64,000 nucleotides of DNA from Myoxocephalus aenaeus (lineage: Eukaryota > Chordata > Actinopteri > Perciformes > Cottidae): the NCBI GenBank assembly GCA_038501785.1, contig JBAMJR010000350.1, positions 707,501 to 771,500 of the forward strand, read 5' to 3'. The notes under the pieces were generated by a model that ran no database searches, was not told the DNA's origin, and worked only from the letters and a program-made list of their open reading frames with translations. The position numbers and the translations under genes were made by a program. This document shows positions 21,991 to 40,639 of this stretch, piece after piece. How positions within the stretch are numbered: the stretch's first letter is position 1; every line of letters starts with the position of its first letter.

Positions 21991-24900
21991 CTGTAAAACG
22001 ATTTGACAGTTTATCCATATTCGACTTTAATATTTCCCAAAACCTTGGCATGAACAAAAACATTGGATATTAGATTAGATACATATTACATGGTAATATG
22101 ACGTATTACTTGATAATTACAGTGCATTTAGTAACACTGTTCCAGATGTGTTGTTATTATTATTAATACATATTATAGATTTTTTTTTTAATAACTCATT
22201 TTAACAATCAAAAGAACCATATCATTTCTGCTTAAATAACCTCATAACTCGTGTTGATTTATAAATGAAAAAAAGTTTTATTTGTTAGTGCTGTGTGTAA
22301 TCGAATGCTACATACATAATCTTAGCATGAATGTACACAAACTGTACGTCGCCACAAAGTTTTTTTTCTGTTTTTTTTTTTTTTTCCCCAACATCATTCA
22401 CATAAACTACAGTACAATTTGAAAATAAAGATTAAAATTAAAAGCTATAAGAGGGAACAGTGCTGTGAAGAGGGGGGCATGGACAGAACACAGGAACTAA
22501 CACAGCAAGCATGCAGAGACGGGTTTATTCACGGGAACCGAAACTGCCCCCACCCCCCTGAAAGCCCCAGTAAAAATGCCGATGGGGTGGGTTTATTGTA
22601 TTTGTGCTTATACAGGAGATTTTCCTCTCCTTTCCCTGACTGCGCGTTGGACGTGGGATTTGAGCTTTTGAACCCAGAATTGATTCTCACCGTCCAGCAA
22701 TGTTTCTCTGTAAAACACACAGGACAATCGCATTACTGACTGCTTCTTTTGTTGTTTTACATCATGCACATCAGATGCTGTGTCAGCACCGATTGACAAG
22801 TCAAAAGTCCTTGAGCACTTGTCGTTCTTGGCAAACATGAACCCGCCGTCATTGATTCCATGCGCGTCTTTGTCCTGTTATTTAGCTTCTACGCCACCGC
22901 CCCACAGGATTCTTTATGTGGGGACTTCACTTTCTCTGCAAGTTGGCTTTACAAACCATGGGACATTGTGAAAGCTGAGCAAAACTCTTAAAAAAATGTT
23001 TTTTAAAAACACGGCCATCTGCCCCCCTCCCTCAATCCTAACCCAAGGCCCTGGTCTCTCCAACGAGGAATACAGATTTTCATATCAATTTATAGATTCA
23101 TAATAATAAAAACTATATGTATATATATATAAAACAAATGTGAAAACATAAAAATTAAAAACAGACAGTACTTCTTTAAGTTGTTCTCAGTCTTATAATG
23201 CCAGATTCAGAAGATTAAAAAAAAAAAAAAAAAAACAGTGATGGCTGACCATCACCGGCCGCATGTGATGACGATGACGACGGACTGAGACAGAAAGCAG
23301 GAGAGGAGGAAGAGGCAGAGAGGCTTTAAGGCTAAAACGAAAAGAAAAGAAGTGGAAGCCGGAATAAGAAGAAATACTTCAGTCCCCCCCCTTTGGCCTC
23401 TTCCGCTTGTATTCAGTGCTGCACCCGAAGGGAACTCCTGATCACGGGCATTGATCTTAACCCGACTTCTTCTCCGGGCTTCTCAAGCGTAACTACAATC
23501 TCATGGCATTCGAAGGAGAGGAAGGTGTCATTCACTCCGGTAGAAAAACCCACTGTGACGGACGCAGCGCCACGCTCAACGCAACAAGAAACGGTATTCA
23601 GATTTCTTCCAAGACGTGGGAAATATTGAACACAGGCTCTCCCAGCAAAAACAGCATGAAAAATAAAAAGGAAGAGAAACATTTTAAAAAGGGTGCAGGT
23701 CTGCGTAAACATTTCTAATACAATTCTCTACAGTCTGAATTTCCCTGTTTGACAGAATACCGTTTACATCCACACACGCACACACACTCACGCAGAGGGT
23801 GCTCTTTGAGATTCCCTGCAACAAATCGATACAATCACTACATGGACTACAAAAAAAAAAAAAAAAAAAGGACTTTTCTTTTTCAAAACATTTCACATAG
23901 TAGAAAGTAGCAAGAATACAAAAACAGTTCTCACATATTGTTTTTAAGAAAGACACGTTCTGACATTTCCAACTTGTCGGACTACACACACACACACACA
24001 CACAGTATGTACAGGCTGAGAGATGGAGCGTAATGTTCCAAATTGGACATACTCAGTTCAAAGAAGTCTGACAGCACTGACGTCTGCAGGAATATGACCA
24101 TTATATTAGTCTGAAATATATATATATATGTATATATATATTTTTGTTTAATATGTTTCTATACTGAATGGTGAGATTAGCATCAATCATTATTATTTTA
24201 TTGATGGTTAACATCAGCTGGCTGGTTTGTCGACACACTTTTGGGATCGCTCGCTGCTTCATACTGGTTTCGGTAATAACGGGAGCAGCCATAAAAAGCA
24301 TGGCCCACACATACAGTCAGGCATTTTATCATTGGAATAACTTCACTATAGGACAATAAATCCTCCCCCCCCACCGCTTCCTTCACATACGTCGAGGAGT
24401 TTACTGGCTACCGTATAAATAATATGTTCAAAAAGGTGCTACATTTCAAATTCAGATCTTATCATTTGCCTCCACGTGGCTCTCAACATGGCGGCGGCTT
24501 GCAGCCGACGATGACAACAGCGCCGACAGAGCTAACGGTGTTAACCCGAGGGGTCGGTGCTACGATTCCGCGGGTTTGGAATGGTGCGGTCAGCTGTAAC
24601 TGCCATACAAGCGCAGGTTCATTACTCCACTATAGCTTTACATCGCAAATAGTTGTTTGTTGCTATATTAACGCTCAAAATTTTGAATTGAGCACCTTTC
24701 TAGAAATATTTTATTACTATTAAAAAAAGCGATGTCTGCGCAGGGCTTTGGTTCGGGCCCAAAAGAGTCTTCGCTCTGTCTCTGTATTACTGTGGGGAGA
24801 TGAAAAACCAAAAAGCGTTTAGAAACCATCCTTCGGCTGACGAAAGACAAATTAATGTGAGTACACGTGTGTCTGAGGGGTTTAGTCAAAACGTCTACAT

Positions 24901-25518
24901 ACTGAGGCAGGAAGACGAGGAAGCAAAAGAAAGCAAAGATGAGAGGACGAATGAGAGAGAGGAAGAATGAGCGAGGGAGAAACTGAAGTGATGGGAGGAG
25001 ACGTCATCAGAGATGCAGAGGGAGGAAAGAAAAACAAGGGAATGATGCCCCTCTAGTAAAACCCAGCAGCAAAGACAGTCCCTGGCCAAGTCAGTTTAGA
25101 TGGATACTCAATGCTATTCATTCATTCAGTGAAAATTAAGGGAGAAAATGAGGAGGGATTTGCCATCAACCTGCATCGTCTGATGATGTATGGCCTCTTC
25201 ACTGCCATCAACTGTCTGATCGGGGGGCCAAAAGAAAAGGGGAGGGGACAGGTACAAGAAGCAAAAGAAGAGTGTGGAACCAAAAGGAAAGCTTGAGGAT
25301 CTTATGGAATGACATAGCCACGGTACTAATAGGGCTCTGGGTGGGTTAGTAAAGCAGCAGAGTGGGTGTATACCTGGTGGGAATGAATGCAATGATAATA
25401 GCCTGGACTGTCCTGCAAAACGCGGAGATAGTTCGGCTGAATAAAAAGCCTACGGTAGAGCGGCCGAGAGGACAGCGGTTTGGGGGGAGGACTTGTCTGT
25501 TCAAAAGTCGTGGAGGGT
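21991..25518 (-). other. Probable long znf319 3' UTR / intergenic
   Basis: No coding frame. AT-rich, with poly-A/T runs (22371-22386, 23218-23236, 23851-23869) and several minus-strand AATAAA complements, for example near 21984, 22523 and 22592. The region directly follows the znf319 stop in transcription direction and contains no splice or coding signal, so much of it is likely 3' UTR; the polyadenylation site is undetermined. Confidence 0.45.
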
Positions 25519-27324
25519 TTATAAGCACTGGGGCACTGGGTAACCCCCTCCCTCGGCGGTGTGCTGCACTGTGTGGTCCTGCAAAGAGCCCAAGTCGCTG
25601 AAGCGCTCGCCGCACCAGACGCACTTGAACTGGCCCTCCCTGGAGTGCGTGTTCTGGTGTTTGATCATGTGCTCGCGCTGTTTGAAGCCCTTGTTGCAGT
25701 GGTCGCACTTGTACGGCTTCTCCCCGCTGTGCACGCGCCGGTGCCGGTTCAGGTCCGACGAGTATTTGAAGCGCTTCTCGCATTCGGGACACTTGAGCGG
25801 CTTTTCCCGCGACGGGTCGCAGCGGTGCTGGACGAACTCCGAGGAGGACAGGAAGCGGCGGTCGCACAGCGAGCACTTGAGGGGCTTCTCTTGGCAGTGG
25901 GAGTTCTGGTGACGCTGCAGCGTGGAGCTCTTCTTGTAGCCCTTGCCGCAGACGTCGCACTTGTACGGCTTGTCCGGCGAGGAGTTGGTCGACTCGCCGC
26001 ACTTGTGCCGGAGCAGCTCTCCCGACTGGCTGAACTCCTTCTGGCAAGAAGCGCACTTGAACAGATTGTCCATGCCGTGGACGTGCTGGTGGTAGAGGAG
26101 GTGCGACGGCTGCATGAAGCCCTTGTCGCACAGATTGCATTTGAACGGCCGGTCGGAGGGCTCTTTGTGCGTGCGTCGGTGACGCACGAGTGCGTACTGC
26201 TGCTTGAAGCTCATCTGACACTCTTCGCAGTGGAAGGGCCGCTCCTCCGAGTGCGTGCGCTCGTGCTGCCGGAGGTCCGACGGCCGCTTGAAGCCCTTAC
26301 CGCACGTGGCGCAGCGGAACGGCCGGGAACCCTGCGGGTGGCAGGGGTGGTGGAGGAGCTCGGACGACTCCTTGAAGTGCAGCTCGCACAGGTTGCACTT
26401 GAACAGGTGCTCGCCGGAGTGCACGTACATGTGGCGCACCAGGTGGGAGCGGTGCTTGAAGCTCTTCTCGCAGACGGCGCACTTGAACGGGCGCTCGCTG
26501 CTGTGAGTCCGCTGGTGGTGCTGCAGGTGGGACGACTGGCTGAAGGCCTTGTCGCACGTGTCGCACTTGAACGGCTTCTCGCCCGTGTGCACCCTCTCGT
26601 GCCGCGTGAGTTCGGACAGGTGCCTGAAGCCCTTCTGGCAGACGGAGCATTTGTACGGCCGGTCCCGCGCCGACGGGAAGGGCAGGATGGAGGAGCTGCT
26701 GCTCGCCGACGCCCCGTCGCTGGTGGGCTGCTGGGCGTTATTCGAGTTGGGCGTGACGTTGCCGGAGGAGCCGGGTCGGTAGGTCTTCTCGCATATTGAA
26801 CACTTCATTGGGTTGGTGCTGTTGTGGGACGTGTGGTGTTGGGCTAAAGAGGTGAGCAGGGAGAAGCCCATCTTGCACACCCCACACACGAACGGCTTCT
26901 GCTCCACCTGCACACACTGGTGTTCGAGCAAGTCCGTCGCCTGGTGGAAAATCTTCATGCACTGGGTGCACTGGAACGACCGGTCCTGGTTCACCATGCA
27001 CTGGTGCTCGTGCGGGTTGGCCAGGTGGGAGATGTCATGCCCGCAGGCCCCACACTTGTGTCCCCCCTCTGCCGCGACCTGGAGGGAGGTCGGCTGGGCC
27101 TGGGCGGGGTGCTGCTGCTGCTGGCTGTGCTGCGCGCCCCCGTGCTGCGGAGTCCCGCTGTGTTGCGGGCCGTGCTGCCCGTGCTGGCTCTGCTGTAAAG
27201 ACGTGGCGTCTGGCTGCAGCACGATGCCATACACGGCACAGCCCAGCGCGCCCTCAGCCCCCGGGGGGAGGGTGTGAACAACCGCAGGTGGAGCGACTGC
27301 ATGCTGCTGCCAGGCCTCGGACAT
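25519..27324 (-). CDS. znf319: Zinc finger protein 319 (C2H2 type)
   Basis: Nuclear C2H2 zinc-finger protein, presumed DNA binding, 601 codons in a single coding exon as in the mammalian gene. The ATG at 27324 was chosen because it gives MSEAWQQ..., matching the recalled human MSESWQQ start, and because a clear acceptor (ctttctcactgcag) ends at 27371, leaving 27325-27370 as 5' UTR; the longer frame upstream is intronic. After a Gln/His/Pro-rich N-terminus (about residues 70-105) come roughly 16-17 C2H2 or C2HC fingers to the end, joined by TGEKP- and SSERP-type linkers (for example HTGEKPFKCDTC, HSSERPFKCAVC). One finger after KCSICEKTYRPG is incomplete and followed by a Ser/Asn-rich spacer, as in the human protein. 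There is no KRAB or SCAN domain. It is head to head with usb1. Confidence 0.93.
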   Translation of the reverse strand: MSEAWQQHAVAPPAVVHTLPPGAEGALGCAVYGIVLQPDATSLQQSQHGQHGPQHSGTPQHGGAQHSQQQQHPAQAQPTSLQVAAEGGHKCGACGHDISHLANPHEHQCMVNQDRSFQCTQCMKIFHQATDLLEHQCVQVEQKPFVCGVCKMGFSLLTSLAQHHTSHNSTNPMKCSICEKTYRPGSSGNVTPNSNNAQQPTSDGASASSSSSILPFPSARDRPYKCSVCQKGFRHLSELTRHERVHTGEKPFKCDTCDKAFSQSSHLQHHQRTHSSERPFKCAVCEKSFKHRSHLVRHMYVHSGEHLFKCNLCELHFKESSELLHHPCHPQGSRPFRCATCGKGFKRPSDLRQHERTHSEERPFHCEECQMSFKQQYALVRHRRTHKEPSDRPFKCNLCDKGFMQPSHLLYHQHVHGMDNLFKCASCQKEFSQSGELLRHKCGESTNSSPDKPYKCDVCGKGYKKSSTLQRHQNSHCQEKPLKCSLCDRRFLSSSEFVQHRCDPSREKPLKCPECEKRFKYSSDLNRHRRVHSGEKPYKCDHCNKGFKQREHMIKHQNTHSREGQFKCVWCGERFSDLGSLQDHTVQHTAEGGGYPVPQCL

Positions 27325-28862
27325 GCGGGCTCGGGTGTAGGGGTTCAGTTTGGCAGCTGGCGTGGCCCAACTGCAGTGAGAAAGGTAGATCGTAGGATAT
27401 TTAAGTAAATGGGCTGAAGGCTTCAGAGAGTGTTGTAGTAGGAAAAAAAAATAATGAACAAAAAAACTCACTCCATTATAGCAAGTGGCGCTGAAGAACT
27501 GGCGAGGGTGCTTGGTGAAGGAGTCTGTGACGGAAAGATTTGAAGAAGGGCAGATGTGAACGGCTGCGTGGAGGTCAGACTCAGAACATCACCGCCTTAC
27601 GCGCCACTTGTCGACTTCAATCGGTATCTGTGTGAGGAAAAAAAGAGAGAATCAAAGTCAATATATCAATGGGCAGTAAGGGGGTTACTCAGTAACAACA
27701 GTGTAGCATCTCCAACATCTGCTGATCCAACAGATGGACCAACCTGGCTGGGAGAAGAAAGAAGAAGAAAAAAGGGTATTTGTGTAGTAAGAAGCTTTTC
27801 AAAACCACAAAAATGTGAACTGATTGCACACTCCAGCAGAGAGTTGTGATTTGTTGGTTAAAACTTGCAATATTAGCAGGTGCCAGACTATGCAGGCAGC
27901 TTCCCTTGCAACCAAAAACACCACCGCGCACTCTTCCCCCATCCACTCAGCGTGTTTACAATCAGTCCTATTGATCGCCCCAAAAAGGTAGAGTCACGTA
28001 AAACACCCCTGACAGTATGTAAACGTTACCGCACGTCGACATCGCCAATGTCGTCCCAGTTTGAACAAAACGTAAACAACTTTGGGAGACGTGCACCGTG
28101 AGCGCAAGTGATCGTTCATTAACAGAGTTCAGACACAAAACACCGGACGCAGAGTCGGATATGTAAATCGTTATTGTATTGGTTATCTAGTTCCAATTTT
28201 GGTGTATGCCGGAATCTCAAAACGCTCAACGATTCTCGTTTTTCTTTTTAAACGAAAAAAAAAATTGAAAAACGGAAGACAGCGTCTGCGCATCGTAACG
28301 TTTTTCGTCTCCGTGCAAAGATCACTGTAATCAGGGTTAGCTAACTAGCCTAGCAACATGCTAACGCTAGCGGGCTAGCCTTATAACGCCTCGGAGCTGC
28401 AGCGACACCTTTGTTAGTGAGCGGCGCGTGTAAACAGTTACGAGAAAACCCTCGCCTTCACATACCCGGAGTCCAAGCCCGCTAGTGTTTCCCGGTAGAT
28501 GCCAGTCCGCCGTAGGTTAGCTAGCCGTTACTCCCCCGGATAACATTGGGTCCCTTCTTCACATCCGCAAACGGTGCTCGGGCGCCTCTTGTTCGAGCGC
28601 AGTGGCTCCAGGGGCCGGAAAAAAAATATTTGGGGGGGTTTGCGGGTCATTAAAATGGGCGAGAATTCTCCCGCGGTTTCCCTAATCGCTCCCACGAACC
28701 TTATCGCTTCACGTGGACGTGTATTTGGACCCTAGGGTTTCCTCCCGGCTGGCGAGAACACATGCATTTTGATATAAATTGCTAGCTAGCTATCGGGTAG
28801 CTTCTGAGCCCCTGCCCGTGCACGGGAACATGAATAAGCTAAGAGTTAATTGGCACGCTCAC

Positions 28863-28893
<31 letters not shown>

Positions 28894-29419
28894 ACGCATA
28901 CACACTCGGAACCGTGTATGACGCTTTAATGTAACAAACCGTTTTTCCACCCGGTCTAGTCCCGTTGTCCAAAAGAATAAATATGTCAGTGACGGTTTAT
29001 GAAGTCAAAGCTATTATTGAAACATAATAGGACATCCCTCCAGTTTCATCTGAACCCGTCACCTCTTTCAAATGGCATGGCATTAAATACATTTGTGACT
29101 CATTTGAGGGAATATTTCGGGCCTCTTCATCGACGCGCCGTCCGCGCACTGTGGCAAACCTCTTGAAGGGGGAACCATTTCCAGGCGGGTCTGCGTTTCA
29201 CTGGGACGCATATTATCGTTACACCAGGTTGTTTACATCGGAAGCGAAGGACTGCGTGGAAGATACGTCGGCTGTTTAGTTCGAAAATGCGTATTTGAAG
29301 CCGAGCCAACATGTCTATTCTTATTATAGTTAAATATCTACGTTGATTCATCGCAGTCATTTTGACAAATCACATGTAGCGTTGACGTTTTAATGCCCAC
29401 ACACACGTCACGTCGCAGG
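27325..29419. promoter_or_regulatory. znf319 5' region and znf319/usb1 divergent promoter interval
   Basis: The first 46 bp (27325-27370) are znf319 5' UTR after the acceptor. A plausible minus-strand donor (CCGG then gtatgtgaag) at 28461-28465 would place a non-coding first exon at 28466 to about 28600. Around 28300-28600 the DNA is CpG rich with repeated 'gctagc' phrases and fits a CpG-island promoter. A (CA)n run sits at 28862-28891. usb1 coding starts at 29420. No other gene was seen. Confidence 0.5.
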
Positions 29420-31534
29420 ATGTTGGTCGGCTACAGCAGCAGCTCGGAGGACGAAAGCGAGGCGGCGACTGACCGAAACAAAAGTTTTTATCGAAAGTGT
29501 TTAGATGAAGATGGTGGCGACCACGCCAGCCCAGCGAGGAAGAAACCCAAAATTGAGGAAGAACAGGTTGCTAAAACAAGGTGTGTGTGTGTGTGTGGTG
29601 GCTTTCTGTCGCCTGAGTATAACCAGCTGCGTGAAGAAAGAGGATGTGACAAAACACAATTTGTGTAATTGCAGTGCGTGGCCAAGAGTAGTCATTACAC
29701 TTTATGTTAAATCCTAAAATGTACTCGTAGTCCCGGCCAGCCCCTGATGATAATGAACCTATTGAAACTGCTAAACGGGTGATGTCTTTCTGGGCTGTTT
29801 CCATTAGACTGCCTGTTCCTGGGTGCCTGTTGGACATGTTTCCAGAGGACGTGAGCTCACAGATCGAGGAAAGCTCTCTTCATGGTGGACGCGTCCGCTC
29901 CTTCAAACACGAGCAAGGCAACTGGGCCACCTATGTTTATGTACCATGTAAGACCAACAACACTGTGATGAGTTGACGGATCAATGGCCACTTATTTAAA
30001 CCTGATTTTGATTATTGTGTGCACATTTCTCCTCTGCACATCAGACCATCCTGAGGAGGAGTTCAAGGAGCTGTTGGAGGATCTGCTCTCATTGGCCGGG
30101 GCCCACGGTGCCGTTTGGACCCCGCAGGAGGAGTTCCACCTCAGCCTGTCTCAGACGGTGGTGCTCAGACACCACTGGATCCAGCCCTTCAACCACAGCC
30201 TCAGGGCAGGCCTGGTGCACTGCAAGAGGTTCGCTCAAATAAAGCCATACACAGGAGGAACACAATTATATGTTGTCTACATTTGGATACATGTAGCTAC
30301 ATTTACATTTTTTATATATTAGAAAAAGTGTTGTATTCGTGTATATAATCAATACATATATACCATAAAGGTGAGTAAAACTGTGTTTACAGCAGCATCC
30401 TAGAGGATCGCTTGCACTGGAGTAGGTGGTATAGTGAAAATCGTTTTAAGAAATATGTAAAAGTTACATCAGAAGGTTATGATTGGTGGATTTTTTTATT
30501 CTAGCCGTATTTCTTGTTGCCAGGTTTGTGTGCTCGGCAGGGAGACTGAGGGTCTACTGTAACGCTGAGAGGACAAGGTACAGTCACGGTCATTCTGTCT
30601 CTCTCTGTCTCTGTGTTCATACATACATGCATATAAATGGTTTAATGGTCTGTTGTCCCCTCCAGGACATTTCTGGGGATGGAAGTGTCTACTGGGGATG
30701 CTCAGCTGTTGGAGCTGGTCCAAGCAGTGGACAGAACAATGACGGAGTTTCGCCTGGAGACTTTCTATCAGGTCACCAATCGACACATTTTCACACTCAG
30801 GTCTATAGCTGGACCTGTTTGTGTTTAGTCTGTCTCTGCTGTAGAATTGTTGATACTTGGCTAAATACAGTAACTCTGCAGGGTCAAAATGAGTTAATGT
30901 TGTCGCAACGATTTCGTTCTCATTTTGATTTTAGCGAAAAGGACAGGTGTGTTCTCGCATTAAAACCCAGCACGATGTTCCCTGTGATTTATTGTAGAAC
31001 TAATTATCAAGTCAATGAATGATTGTAAATCTATGAGCGTATATAAATCTTGAAGTAGCGCTCACAGTAAGGTTCCATCTGCTGTGTTTTTCTAGGATCC
31101 ATCTTTCCACGTGAGTCTGGCCTGGTGTGTCGGGGACCTGACAGCCCAGATGGGGGAGTGCATTCAGGGGATGCAGGTACTGGGACATCGACTGTTGCTC
31201 CTCAGTCCATTTAAAAATGCCTCAGTGCCTTCCACCCATGTATTGGCAGTTTATCGCAGCGGTATCAGTCTCATGTAGGCCAGCAACAAAAGGCAGTAAA
31301 GAAAATGAAAATCTGCTGAACCATTGGACTCAGTTACAGGGCCTTTGTCCGAATGACTTTCACAGAATTTACCAGCTGATATCTGTTCATAAATCTGATT
31401 TTTTTCTTCTTTTCTTTACTGCCTAGAGTCTGATTGATGACCACGAAGAAGGAGCATTTCTGCTGAGGTTAGACTGCGTGGAGCTGCGCCTCAGGACGGG
31501 AAACAAGACCTTCCACTTCCCTCTGAAGACCTAA
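29420..31534 (+). CDS. usb1: U6 snRNA phosphodiesterase 1 (USB1 / Mpn1)
   Basis: 3'-5' RNA exonuclease of the 2H phosphodiesterase family that trims the oligo(U) tail of U6 snRNA and leaves a terminal phosphate, in the nucleus. Seven exons: 29420-29580, 29808-29947, 30045-30228, 30524-30577, 30666-30771, 31096-31176, 31427-31534. They join in frame to 277 aa (human 265, from memory). Both catalytic HxS motifs are present: FHLSLS (His132-Ser134) and FHVSLA (His220-Ser222), spaced as in the human enzyme. The N-terminus MLVGYSSSSEDESE matches the human acidic-Ser start, and HGGRVRSFKHEQGNWATYVYVP is almost unchanged. The start was chosen by this match; a longer in-frame ATG at 29393 adds nine residues. 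Exon 3 uses a weak donor (gttcgc), and intron 1 begins directly in a (GT)n run. Polyadenylation signal at 31681-31686. Confidence 0.95.
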
Positions 31535-31680
31535 AATGTGATTCATGTGAAACCCTGACCACTCAACCTTTACCGCTGTGGGAATGTGCAGTGGTTTAAA
31601 GCACACACACAAGCTGGAAACAAAACACAATGTGGAAAAATAATTTTAAAACTATGAATTGTATTTTATTACTGTATATA

Positions 31681-31686
31681 AATAAA
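31681..31686 (+). terminator. Polyadenylation signal AATAAA for usb1
   Basis: AATAAA 147 bp after the usb1 stop codon. Confidence 0.7.
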
Positions 31687-33458
31687 GTTGCAGCTGCTTT
31701 TCTACTTTTGCACGGGACAATACTAATGCTATGTGATCAGTGTGCAGATAGGTTTTTAGAGCATTACAGCACACATGTGGAGTGACATGCAAAAGCCTCA
31801 ATAACAGGAAGTTGTTGACGTTAATCAGTGTTGAAACGTCGCAGAGTGGCTCAATTCGTTTCATTTACCTCGCTGGCATTAATACAGAAGAGGGAATTGG
31901 CCAAGTCAGTAAAAATGACTTGTGTTCAATCTCAAGGCTCTAGCGTCCTCTAAGTCTTTAACAGTGTGAAATGCTTACAAGATGGATTTACTGCAACAAA
32001 CAAAAAGACCAACCAAAATGTAACGTTTGAAATATTTTACTATATAGAAGGCCGCACATGTTTATGACACTTATGATAGTTCACAGCAGATATGATGTTT
32101 TGGTCTGGCCCAGTGAGGCCTGGATGGAGCTGTACAATCACTCAGGGCAGAGAGATTCTGACGACATGTTTAGTAGAGTCTCAACCTCTAAAGTAAAAAA
32201 AAAAAAAATGAAGATTTATACCATAAAACAACGTCCCATCATTTCCATCTTTGAAAAGCCAGTGCTTCAGGGCACCTGCTTCCTGGCTTTTTGATAATTT
32301 AACATTTACAAATGCTAAAACACCAAGAAATACACCACGTCTACTAAAAACAATTAATTTAGGAGCAGAATTTCAAGTGGAGTCCGAAACCAAGTACTAA
32401 AGTAAGAGCGGTGCTTTCACCTACATTGCATCTCCTCTCAGGACAACCAAGTTATTGCCACAACGACTGAGCCAACTAATTACTGATGAAGACCATGAGA
32501 TGCAGCTGAAAGCCCTGGGGGGAAAAAAGAAGCTGGAAATTAGAGCTTGAGGGAAGTTTTGAGAGTTTGATAGGCTTTTTTTCTTCTTCTGGAGCTCTCA
32601 ACTGCACCACTGGTCTTCATCAATGAACAGCGCAAACTCACTGAATGGAACTGGTTTTCTTTCATTGATTTAAAAGTGGGAGATGCTAGTAAGTGGACTT
32701 TGAGTTAAGCTTTCAACCATTTAATCTCGTTTGATCTTACTGTGGCTTCAATGAGACTAAAATCAACTTCCATATGGAAGGTGTGGTTCCGGTCCTTAAG
32801 CACACACACTCACGACTCGTGTAAAAATGCATAACACAATTAAAACAAAGCCCTCAGACCATCAGGGACTTGCAGTTTGACTGTATACAAATAATAATAA
32901 TAATTAAGCAAGTCTTCTGAAACATGTGACCTGTTGCACTGAGAGACACACTGCATGTACTGTTTAGCATAACAGAATCTAAAAACGCTTTAACAACATT
33001 AATAAAAAAGATCTGACTTTGATTAATAACTCAGTAAAGTGGCACACACAGTACATCCCTGTTTGTTTTTAACTTTTTGTCCTTTATCATCATATCCTGG
33101 ATGAAGTAGGTAGATTCACAGGTTGATCAAAAGCTAAGACCAATATAAAAGTGTCTTTGTGTTCAGGCTAAACAACCTGACAGTAAACAACCCGACAGTA
33201 ACATAATTTGTATAACAGCTATATAAATGTTTTTAAAATTAACTTAATTCTGCAAAAATTAAAATACTTTTTCCTAAGCAACGGGGGACGAACGGGGCAA
33301 CGTTGGCAGTAGGTGTTGAGAGAGACAGGTGAGACGAGTCGGCCCCTGTCTGTCCTTCATGTGTGTGTCTGTGTGTGTGTGTGTCTGTGTTTCGTTTAAC
33401 TAGCTTAGTGTGGGTCAGTGTGGACAAAGCCGTCTGCCTCAGTCTCTGAGCGGCGCCG
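31687..33458. other. Convergent 3' region between usb1 and pla2g15
   Basis: AT-rich, no coding frame on either strand. Presumably holds the pla2g15 3' UTR on the minus strand. Short poly-A (32199-32210) and an interrupted (GT)n (33361-33385) only. Confidence 0.5.
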
Positions 33459-39649
<6,191 letters not shown>

Positions 39650-40639
39650 AGTAAAGCGGCCATGGTGTCCTCCTCGGTGTTGTGCGCGTGGGTCTGAGTG
39701 GAGTCCTCCTGGTTCGCTCTTTAATACCTCTGATCAGACGTAACCGCTGATGAGGATGATCGATCAACAGCAAGGCGCCGATCACGAGGTCGAGATTACG
39801 GAGCGATCCCAACCCCGGCAACGCAACTTCCGCAATCAAGTCAAAAGCCATCGACCGCAGATGTAGATGAAAGTTTGACAACACGGAGCCGGATTTTAAC
39901 TTTATACTGGAAATCATTTCACGCGCTACCTTTTAGTGAAATTAGATGTTTTATTTATAGGCGGAGACATTCAAATACAGGTGGCCTTCACACAACGGTA
40001 TTCATTCACATCGCTAGTTTAATGTGCATATATGAACTACTGCACTTATGATATTTTATTCAACAATATTTCATACAGATACAAATATATAAATCCTAAT
40101 AGAAATATCACAGTTACATCCTATACAATACAAAAGAAGGGGGCTACTGGTGAGACCCCTATAACCTTTTCTTTATTCACACTCTAATACCCATGGAATA
40201 TGATAAATATGTGTCATTGGGTGAGTCGGCAAATAATAATGAAGTGATCATCCATCAAAAGTACACAGCAGGATTGGGTATTTTGGATGAAGGTGTACTA
40301 TGTAACGCTATTTGAAGTTGCCCGAATGGACCGTGAGAAAAATACAACAATAAATGAATCATCATTAAAAACAAAAACAAACAAAAAACTATTATATTTG
40401 TAATTATTGTGCTTGGATATTGAAATAATCAAATGAGGGTCAAAGAGATGAGGGGATCAGACATTGGGCCCAGACGGGTTCAGAACTGTTAAAGTGCCGC
40501 TAAAACATGTTGCACGTATGTGGAATGTGTTTTTTCACTCGACAGTTGAACAAACTCAAAAGTCAGCTATGTAAAGAATCCAGCAATCCCATGTGTTTTT
40601 TCTTCTTCTTGTTGTTCTTGTTGTTGTTGTTGTTTACTT
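39650..40639 (-). other. pla2g15 promoter side and lcat 3' UTR
   Basis: About 1 kb between the tandem lipase genes. The right part is probably the lcat 3' UTR: minus-strand AATAAA complements occur at 40172-40177 and 40055-40060. The left part must hold the pla2g15 promoter. A (GTT)n-like run is at 40608-40633. Nothing coding was seen. Confidence 0.5.

Noticed and set aside
25561..26799. 412-codon open frame on the plus strand opposite znf319
   Set aside because: It is the antisense shadow of GC-rich zinc-finger codons; its composition (Leu/Val/Ala/Arg) is what antisense C2H2 linkers give, and no domain is visible.
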